DNA of 12,180 nucleotides, taken from assembly GCA_022385805.1 (NCBI GenBank), contig MU277802.1, positions 30,248-42,427 on the forward strand, written 5' to 3'. The notes beneath the pieces are model-generated. The model did no database searches and was not told the origin of the DNA. It saw only the letters and a list, made by a program, of their open reading frames with translations. Origin of the DNA: Pilatotrama ljubarskyi. Lineage: Eukaryota > Basidiomycota > Agaricomycetes > Polyporales > Polyporaceae. Positions within the stretch are counted from its first letter, which is position 1. Each line of letters starts with the position of its first letter. The position numbers and the translations under genes are program-made. Positions 1 to 6,245 of the stretch are shown here, piece after piece.

Positions 1-280
1 GGCCCGTCAGCTGTGTTAAGCTAATGCTGTCCGCTTCAGGACGTGAGCATCGGCCCGTCAGCTGTGTTAAGCTAATGCTGTCTGAGGCTCGAGTGCCGTC
101 AGCTATGTTAAGCTAATGCTGTCCAATGCTCGACATGAGCACAGGTGTGTCAGCTGTGCTAAGCTAACATCGTCAAATGCTCCACATGAGGACGGGCGTG
201 TCAGCTATTCTAAACTATTGTGCTCCGCCTCAGGATGTGAACATCAGATCAGCCAGCTGTGCTAAGGTAATGCTGCCAGG
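1..280. repeat. Minisatellite, ~51-bp period, six decaying copies
   Basis: A core of about 27 bp, beginning CGTCAGCTGTGTTAAGCTAA and ending TGCTGTC, recurs at 5, 56, 97, 148, 199 and 251. Spacing is 51, 41, 51, 51 and 52 bp; the 41-bp interval has lost 10 bp of spacer. Copies 1 and 2 are identical over the core, copy 3 has one change, and copies 4-6 diverge progressively to the right. Spacers are also related (variants of GCTTCAGGACGTGAGCATC and AATGCTCGACATGAGCAC). The array starts at the window edge, so it probably extends to the left, with the visible part being its decayed flank. No coding role is apparent. Confidence 0.9.
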
Positions 281-1290
281 CTGGCATCAAGTGGCCACAC
301 AGTGCCTGTTGCGTGCATCCTGTATTCGATCGGCAGACAGTTCAGGGAACAAACATTGAGGGATGCCATGCACATCAGGAAAGTCGAGGTCTCCATAAGG
401 AGTGGAGTTTTATGTTCTTCTTGGAGGCGCTGGACGCAGTCGGCATCTCTGTTCAGAGACTGCATCTTCTGTCAACGCCTTTTGACCTTTGTCACAGCCA
501 CCCTCTACACATGATTTTCTCTCAAACTAGTTCCAAAGTTCCTCTGGCCGTATTCTAGTTCTATCAACGTTCATGAAATACTCAAATGCTCTCCGTGCAT
601 GAGAGTTGCAAGTCTCCGGGCACAAGTGTACGGAGGCAACAGTCTCTGTACAGATTCCGATGGAGATGGGTGCCTCAGCATGGAAACTGGACTCTGGTGT
701 CTCCATTCATTCCATGCAGTACCGTATTGAGCAACATGTTTCTTGATGTATAATATATACCGTTGCATTAAATAGCAGCGTGTGCACCACCAGCAAGCGC
801 GAGTGAGGCACAATGGGAACCCCCCACCCTCTGCGGCTCCCAAGTGTCCCTGGCACATGATGATCAAGTGCCAGCGCAAGCACCCGCTGCCCACCTCCGG
901 CACTGGCGCAGCTTACAGCGAGGAGGGTGCGGACCTTTGGAGGTCCTCTGATAGAAACTGGCAAGTCGGTGTGTTTAGCAAGGGATTTCTCTTGCAAGAA
1001 ACCCGGGCAATGCATCATTGCAGGATCCCGTGCGCAATACAATGGGCGATAAAATAAAGAATGAGTGCGTCCAATATACCGCATCCGGAGGGCTATCAGC
1101 CTCCGGGCCTCCTAGCGGCTCTGGAGACCTCGCGATGCGCGTGAGAAAAGTCCGACATTTCTCTGACGAAGGTTGCACAGGCTGATCACATACCAAGGAC
1201 ATCCTCTATCACATAAACAGAACACGAGAGCACAGAAAGTACATCCTAACATACAGCATAGCAGGGTGAACAACGCGAGAAGTGGGCAGG
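281..1290. other. Gene-poor interval
   Basis: No frame here combines protein-like composition with usable splice sites. The longest open frame is a 125-codon minus-strand ORF (1084-707) with unbiased codon use and no recognisable motif, and it is judged fortuitous. An AT-rich patch at about 742-775 includes TATAATATATACC, which could be a core promoter or simply AT-rich spacer. The part nearest 1290 is the expected 3' flank of the minus-strand gene ending at 1291. A 25-bp palindrome at 850-874 is listed separately. Confidence 0.6.
850..874. repeat. Near-perfect 25-bp palindrome
   Basis: The sequence reads CTGGCAC, A, TGAT, G (centre, 862), ATCA, A, GTGCCAG. The two 12-base arms are reverse complements except for an A/A mismatch at 857/867. 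It stands alone in a region without supportable genes. A dyad of this form could be a binding site for a dimeric regulator or the remnant of a mobile-element terminal structure. Neither is shown by the sequence. Confidence 0.75.
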
Positions 1291-1869
1291 CTAGAAATAG
1301 TTTGTATGTACACCGGCAGCAGCACGTCGGTGGACTTGCTCGGGATGCCACCGGCACTCGCAAGCCTGCCGGAATCGCTCCAACTCCCTCTGCACGGCCA
1401 AACGCCTGGTCTCTGAATCATGCCACAGCTCGCTGAACTCATGCATGAGGTTGAAGGCCCTATCCCGGTCCTCCAAATGGCGAGCCTGCCGAGCGTCAGA
1501 CCTCGCCAGCTCGTTCAACAGGAGAGCCTGTCGAGCTTGCGCCCTCGCCAGCTCGTCCAACAGCGTCTTGATATGGTCACGAAAGAGACCCATAAAGCCT
1601 GGGGCGGAGATGCGGTTTGATCAAAATAGCTGAAGAGCGGAAAGAACTCACATGCTCCCCATGCCCCTGCTTCCTCACACCCTTCCGCCTGCAGCACCAT
1701 AACCGGCTCCAGCGGCGCTCCCTCCGACTCCTCCAGGCTGGATATGGACAGCCAGTGCAAACTACGAGCGTGCAGGTTATACGTAATCTGATATACTCGA
1801 GCCGTTCAACGCTACTCACTGCCCGCACGGCATATAGAGGGAGGTGGACGCGCTGATGGACTCCGGCAT
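1291..1869 (-). CDS. Gene D: small coiled-coil protein with partial RING-like motif
   Basis: Three-exon model: 1869-1820, 1761-1652 and 1598-1291, giving 155 aa. Introns are 1819-1762 (58 nt, GTGAGT...TAG) and 1651-1599 (53 nt, GTGAGT...CAG), phases 2 and 1. The start ATG at 1869 follows an in-frame TAA. The N-terminus contains Met-Pro-Cys-Gly-His, the form of the central Cys/His of a RING finger, but it lacks the Cys pairs before and after it. A Glu-rich linker follows. From about residue 55 there is a long amphipathic helix (LLDELARAQARQALLLNELA and onward), almost certainly a coiled coil, whose core holds a 14-residue internal duplication. The role is unknown. It may be a decayed relative of genes A and B. 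The second intron and the coiled-coil exon are secure; the first exon is less so. Confidence 0.5.
1480..1563. repeat. Two tandem 42-bp units inside the gene D coiled coil
   Basis: Units 1480-1521 and 1522-1563 are related throughout: both contain GAGCCTG, then CGAGC, then CCTCGCCAGCTCGT and CAACAG, at exactly 42-bp spacing. Forty-two bases are 14 codons, or two heptads. On the minus strand the two units encode DELARAQARQALLL-like and NELARSDARQARHL-like segments, so the duplication keeps both reading frame and heptad register. Confidence 0.8.
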
Positions 1870-2069
1870 CGCGATGGAACGATAACGAGCAGATTATGGT
1901 GGAGAACGCAAGGGCGGCAGTTCGACGGCGCCGATGTGACGTTAAGAGCGACAAGAAGACGGGGGAAGAATGTGCGTATTGTTGCCTCGAGCACAAGCTG
2001 CAGGACTCACTGGCAACTAACAGCACGAAGGCCGCGCTCAACAGCATCAGGAAGAGCGCAAGGTGGAAT

Positions 2070-2637
2070 CTATGTGGGCGTAGGGCGCCAGCCAGTCTGT
2101 GCTTTGGATTTCTCACGGCACTCCCTTGGTATCCTAGTGGTCTCTACGCCGGTGGGATCCCACCGCCGCGTCAGCTGGACTCCAAATTGAGGGTACCTCA
2201 AGTATTCTAGGCTTTCATCGGCCAGACCCACATTCCACCCGCGCCCTCTCTGGCGGCATATTGGCCACACGCCGTCCTGTAGTACATTCTTGCCGTGTCT
2301 CCGGCTCTCGTCTACCCTGGACTGACTATTCCAGGTATCAGTCCCTCCAAGGTGAGTACTAGGCTCGTCGTACTCAAGGCTTCTCCCTTACCATGGGTTC
2401 TTCGAATCTTGATAGTTGCAACACGTCAAGAGGAATGCTGGCCCAACGCCGCATTCCGCTCTCGTTGACAAAATCGTAGCGACCTACAATTCTCGCCTGG
2501 ATGCGACAGCAGCTGACGCACCTGTCTTGCCAGGGGACACAGCTCGTACACGCACACCATACTAATCCACGAGAAGCCCGCGAGTCGAACGTCGGACGAT
2601 CAAGCTCCGAGCGGCTTAGTAGAGCAAGACACCGCAT
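2070..2637 (-). CDS. Gene E: Cys-rich orphan protein
   Basis: Two-exon model, 2637-2392 and 2321-2070, giving 165 aa. The intron 2391-2322 (70 nt) starts GTAAGG, has a CTGAT branch-like motif 18 nt before the end and stops at TCAG; it is phase 0 on both sides. The N-terminal half has a Cys cluster (Cys28, 30, 33, 40, 43, 44, in WCACTSCVPWQDRCVSCC) that could bind zinc, but the spacing matches no family I recognise. The C-terminal half is rich in Arg, Trp and Tyr. It lies only 49 nt downstream of the proposed stop of gene A, in the same reading frame and separated by a single TAG, so it could be a read-through or missed-splice part of gene A. The model is internally consistent but has no recognisable domain. 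Confidence 0.35.
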
Positions 2638-2685
2638 GAGCCTGAGACAATCACGGTATCGACTGTCATCCTGGTGAGCTTCAAG

Positions 2686-3594
2686 CTATGCATCTGTGTC
2701 CCGCGACCCCGATTCCTCCGTGTCCGCGGGACCAGCTCCAGGCTGCACCGGTACTGCTGTGTGCTGTGCCGACGGCCGTGAATGATCAGTTTCGCGGTGA
2801 ACAGCGCTGCAGAGAAGACCCAACCCGTACGTTCTCAGTCTTCATTCCCTGCTCCAACTCGGTACGCTGGTCCCTCAGAGCTTTCAACTTGGTCTCTAAC
2901 TTTGAACGACGTCTCCTTGTCTTCTCGAGGCATTCCCGCGCGACATCTAACTCGTCGGTGAGCGCGCCGATGTCTTTCCCGTTATCTTCGTGCTCCTGTT
3001 TGAGGAAGCGAACGAATTCTTCTAATCTCGCCTTCCGGTCGGCGCCTCGCTTCGCAGAGAGCATGCTGGATTGTAGTTCAGGTGCACTACGTGACGATAT
3101 AAGTGGGCGACGCTATGCTTAGTGTTCACGACGTACTCTTTGACTGCCTTCCAGAATCCCGCTGCAGAGTCAGGCTCCTGGCCGGAGAGGAAAAGGCGAA
3201 TGACGGCGGCATTGGTAGTGGTGCGGCTGCACACTTCGCACTTCACAGTCTCTGCTTCACCGCTCGCGGCGACTTCTTGGCTTTTCTTCCATTGTAAACA
3301 TGCGCCGCAAATAATGTGGCCTAGCGGATCTCGTTAGTCTGCGGTTGAAATGGTGGGTGCGACGCGACGTTAGACGACTTCACCGCATTCTGAGAGCAGA
3401 TAGGGTTCTTCCAGTATACAATCCTGCACAGCGAACGGCAACGAACAAACAGCACACGTTACAGAGCGACTGACCTCCGCTGGGGAGGAAGAGCTGGTGG
3501 AGGGCATGTCGCGAAGGATGTCGATGGACGCCACTCCGACGCACGACGCATCATCATCCACCGCTCGTGCCCGCGATCTGGGGGCCGGACTCAT
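2686..3594 (-). CDS. Gene A: C3HC4 RING finger + coiled-coil protein
   Basis: Four exons: 3594-3384, 3320-3137, 3065-2831 and 2763-2686, 235 aa. Introns are 3383-3321, 3136-3066 (GTACGT...CAG) and 2830-2764, phases 1, 2 and 0. An in-frame TGA lies just before the ATG. After a Ser-rich N-terminus comes a complete RING finger with the eight ligands Cys47, Cys50, Cys70, His72, Cys75, Cys78, Cys98 and Cys101. It is visible as TCAVCSLPF, then SECGHIICGAC after splicing, then VKCEVC. The last loop is long (19 residues). A charged coiled coil follows (LEEFVRFLKQ..., then DELDVARECLEKTRRRRSKL), and the protein ends in a short acidic tail. RING domains of this type usually make E3 ubiquitin ligases, with the coiled coil for oligomerisation or substrate choice; that role is inferred. 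The last exon has an alternative acceptor (CACACAGCAG, 10 nt on) that would change the C-terminus. Confidence 0.7.
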
Positions 3595-3776
3595 GATCAA
3601 TCAAAGATCTAGTTCCCGTCCCGATTCAGACCATGGATGCATCTAGTCATCGGACCGTCGGAGGCGACGGCTTACTTGGTGCGCACTGAACTGCATTACA
3701 CGGGGATAGCAATACTGATCTAACATGGGCAGAACTTCGCCGCCGCAGGGGGCAAGAGAAGCTAAATGGTTCTTGC

Positions 3777-4603
3777 CTACTTATCGCCGCAGAGACGCTT
3801 GGGCTACAGGATGTCCGCGATCAGCGGGAGCAAACAGTGGTACAGTATGTAGGGTAACTCACCGGACGCTCATCACTGGCATCCTCCTCCCCGACATCTT
3901 CGGCGGTGCGTTCTTTGCGCCGGTCGGCGTGAGTCCCCTGACCGCGGATACCAGTGAGCGATGCGTCGAGGCAGGAGAACTGCAACACTACCAAGGTCTC
4001 TGCCACCCATTTCTGGCGCATCTTGTCGATGTGCCGCACTTCATCGCGGCATTTCGAGAGGAGCTCGGAGATGTCTGCTTCTGCAAGCTTGTTGGCAGTG
4101 TGAAGTTTCTCTAGACTAGCGCGGCGAGCCTGAATGCGCTCCCGTTGGACGGTGAGTTTCTGGTACAACCTGTCGCATTCATCTCCCAGGCGAGCACAGG
4201 CTGCCTCATCGAGCGCAATGGAAGCCTTCAGACCAGCAGCGCGTCTGAAGTCCGAGCAGATCGACGTGGGTGAGTACAAACGCTCTCAGATGAAGCTAGA
4301 CGACATTCGAACCTGAGAACTGCGGCGTCGAGTACCTCAGCGTTGTGGCTCTCCTCCTTTCCCGGCAGCAGCTTCAGCCGAAAAGACTCTCCGCGTGCTA
4401 TAGGGCACTTCATGGGGCATGCTTTAGGCAAACGAGCCATGCGTCGAACACAAGTGGCGCAAAGGACGTGACCTGGTAAGTGCTCGTCAGGACAGAAGCA
4501 CTACATGATCGGAAGCTGGGTGCTTACCGCACGGAAGGGCCGTAGCATTTGAGCCCTTGTCTTTACCGAAGATGTCGTAGCATACCGGGCAATGAGCGAG
4601 CAT
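3777..4603 (-). CDS. Gene B: RING-like finger + coiled-coil protein
   Basis: Five exons: 4603-4528, 4472-4313, 4244-3992, 3937-3863 and 3803-3777, 196 aa. Introns are 4527-4473 (GTAAGC...CTGAC...CAG), 4312-4245, 3991-3938 and 3862-3804 (GTGAGT...TAG), phases 1, 2, 0 and 0. A RING begins at residue 5: Cys5, Cys8, Cys25, His27, Cys30, Cys33 (CPVCYDIF, LPCGHVLCATC). It then reads ACPMKCPIARG, where the final Cys pair is spaced by three rather than two residues, or has lost its last Cys to Ala51. A coiled coil follows (GDECDRLYQKLTVQRERIQA, SLEKLHTANKLAEADISELL), then an acidic segment (AEDVGEEDASDE) and a short basic end. It is a probable E3-type protein, though the altered last pair makes ligase activity doubtful. 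It sits 182 nt upstream of gene A and shares its domain order and first intron position. The GTTCGA donor of intron 2 is non-standard. Confidence 0.7.
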
Positions 4604-4639
4604 TACGAGAGCGCTGACGAGGACGAGAAGGCAAGACAG

Positions 4640-5086
4640 CTAGAAGATGGCCACTTCATTGGTAGATACGTGCATATGTGGTCGTGTGCGGGCGGACAAA
4701 GGGCTTTGGCGCATGGAGCTGCGCGAGCTGCGAGCTCGAAGTTTATATGATGGTTTTGGCGTTACCTCGGCTGGGTCTCGTAGCAGCGGAGAGCAGAACA
4801 TTTCAGGGGATAGACATGTCCTCCGGCGAGTGCAGATGTCAACGTCGGCGATACATCCATATACCCCGCTCTCTGAGCGTCCATGAAGAGCGGGGCGGAG
4901 CTGCGAGAGGGTAGCGCGACGGAAGGAGCCGAAGGGCATCCAAACAAGGCACGCGCAGGCCCAAGTACCTCCAGGCTGTCGACCACGCTGTCGTACTCTA
5001 GCAGATGTCGTTCGTGCAGTAGGTCTGTATTCAAGTTTCCCTCGGCAGCCAGCTTCAGTTGCAGGAGTTCCAACAGTGCCGCACAT
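4640..5086 (-). CDS. Gene C: unresolved coiled-coil gene or remnant
   Basis: The simplest reading is one ATG-started 148-codon ORF, but its composition is unconvincing over most of its length. A second frame over 5088-4762 is much more protein-like: a leucine heptad segment (ALLELLQLKLAAEGNLN..., LLHERHLLEYDSVVDSLE). It can rejoin the first frame across a 48-nt phase-2 intron (GTAACG...GCAG at about 4768-4721), ending in SMRQSPLSARTRPHMH... and the stop at 4640. Farther upstream, 5272-5099 holds another coding-like stretch (PPRAKPPDRPPGLSAEG, then CSLEELAGAAQRRDW) bounded by TAG (5275-5273) and TAA. I could not find splice sites that join these pieces without a stop. It is therefore either a gene with unseen introns or a broken third member of the row. 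The stop is 37 nt upstream of the gene B start. Confidence 0.3.
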   Translation of the reverse strand: MCGTVGTPATEAGCRGKLEYRPTARTTSARVRQRGRQPGGTWACACLVWMPFGSFRRATLSQLRPALHGRSESGVYGCIADVDICTRRRTCLSPEMFCSPLLRDPAEVTPKPSYKLRARSSRSSMRQSPLSARTRPHMHVSTNEVAIF

Positions 5087-5438
5087 CGTCAGGCCTTAGG
5101 GAAGACGATATTGCCAGTCTCGTCTCTGGGCAGCCCCCGCCAGCTCCTCCAAGCTACAAGTATCGCCTTCGCTCTCTGTTTTGCCGATGTACGGATGCGG
5201 GCCCTCTGCGCTGAGCCCCGGTGGACGATCTGGCGGCTTCGCTCTGGGTGGATTACTCGCATGCCTACCGTGCTATCTCTGGCTGCTGTCGAACTCCTCG
5301 AGGCTACGCCCACGTGTGAAATGCCCTATGGATTCGACATAAAGAGCGCATTGCCTGTGTTCCCTGGTGCCACTCGCGCCCAGCACTCTCTGCCTTACCA
5401 CTTTGCTCCCGCACTCCGTCCACTTCAGATCGTCCGCC
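5087..5438. other. Interval upstream of gene F
   Basis: This separates the minus-strand row from the plus-strand genes and should contain the gene F promoter. No TATA box or named regulatory motif was recognised. It also carries the coding-like minus-strand fragment 5272-5099 described under gene C. A plus-strand frame is open across 4883-5473, but its protein has no motif, and its end overlaps, in a different frame, the first exon of gene F. Confidence 0.4.
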
Positions 5439-5918
5439 ATGCCGTCTGTGCGGGCTGCACTGGACTGTCCTAAGGTGAGTAATGCTGTCCTAGTCGATCG
5501 CGCAGCTCTGAAAAGCTTCGTCTTCGTGACTTAGCCACTGCTGAAGAACGTCAAAGGCATCGTGTATCGCCGACCTTCTGACAAAGGAGTTCCGGTGAAC
5601 GTTCCTACGGCGATCCACCCCGTCAGAGACTGCCTCGCCGTCCCCCGTTTCCCGTCCTTCGAGGCTATACTTGGACTAGACGCCGAGCTGCACGAAACTT
5701 GGGTTTCCTGTCCGGACGCTCTCGGGAGGCCATGTCGATTCTTGGTGGCTGCGCAGTATCATCCTGGGCACGAAGACAATCGCGCCCTCAAGCGTATACT
5801 CCCTGAGATCGCTTGGAAAGGCGATCTCGTCGTCATGCGAGGTGGCACTGCGTATTTCATCGTGAACATGGGTGATGCCACTCATCGTGAGCTCGCTGAA
5901 CGCGCGGTACGCAAGTGA
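5439..5918 (+). CDS. Gene F: small orphan protein
   Basis: Two exons, 5439-5474 and 5535-5918, 139 aa. The intron 5475-5534 (60 nt) has a GTGAGT donor and TTAG acceptor and is phase 0. The first exon is only 12 codons (MPSVRAALDCPK), and its frame is closed by an upstream TAA at about 5340. The protein is compact and globular-looking without a signal peptide or membrane span. Recognisable elements are GIVYRRPSDKG near the N-terminus, RFPSFEAILGLDAELHETW, and a C-terminal hydrophobic strand pair, DLVVMRGGTAYFIVNMG, followed by a helix. I do not recognise a characterised family; it has the size and style of small proteins specific to Agaricomycetes. A possible GTACGC...CTGAT...CTAG intron at 5910-5966 would extend it to 6219, but that would leave only 26 nt before gene G, so the stop at 5918 is preferred. 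Confidence 0.65.
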
Positions 5919-6189
5919 GCGAACTCTGCGCTGCTCGCCTTCTTCCCACCCACTGATATTGCGCTAGATTTCTGCTGGAAACCGCTCCCATCGTCGCCCA
6001 TGCAGCAGAGCACAACATTCCCCTCTTGATCCCCACCGCTATGTAGAGAACCTGAGTGCGCCTCATACCTACGTCGCAACATTATCGAAAGCAGTACGAC
6101 CTATCCTATCCGTGTTCAGACTCGTTACATACTATGTAGATGTCGCGCTTCCCAACCTACGCGGCGTACGATCGTCTCCCTACGCATTC

Positions 6190-6202
6190 GGGGTTAGGGT
6201 TG
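6190..6202 (+). promoter_or_regulatory. Telomere-like GGGTTAGGG element upstream of gene G
   Basis: GGGGTTAGGGTTG contains almost two TTAGGG units, 44-56 bp before the gene G start codon. TTAGGG-like 'telobox' sites in promoters are bound by Tbf1-type factors in several fungi, so a regulatory role is possible. A chance match cannot be excluded, and this is far too short to be a telomere. Confidence 0.2.
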
Positions 6203-6245
6203 TTACCAGCCGGTGTTAAGATAAATAATGTAATCAACTTTGTTA

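Noticed and set aside
707..1084. 125-codon minus-strand open frame starting with ATG
   Set aside because: Codon use shows no bias, no motif or splice context supports it, and it crosses the AT-rich patch and the palindrome.
1577..2116. 179-codon minus-strand open frame
   Set aside because: It runs through two good introns of gene D in the wrong frame and gives an Arg/Cys-rich product with no family resemblance.
4883..5473. 196-codon open frame on the plus strand, the longest in the window
   Set aside because: It has no motif and a composition typical of antisense or out-of-frame sequence. Its end runs out of frame through the first exon of gene F, which is supported by a good phase-0 intron.
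6190..6202. Telomere repeat
   Set aside because: Under two TTAGGG units inside a gene-dense stretch cannot be a telomere. It is listed only as a weak regulatory candidate.
5919..6219. Extension of gene F through a GTACGC...CTAG intron
   Set aside because: It would place the gene F stop only 26 nt before the gene G start and adds sequence with weak codon bias. It is kept only as an alternative.
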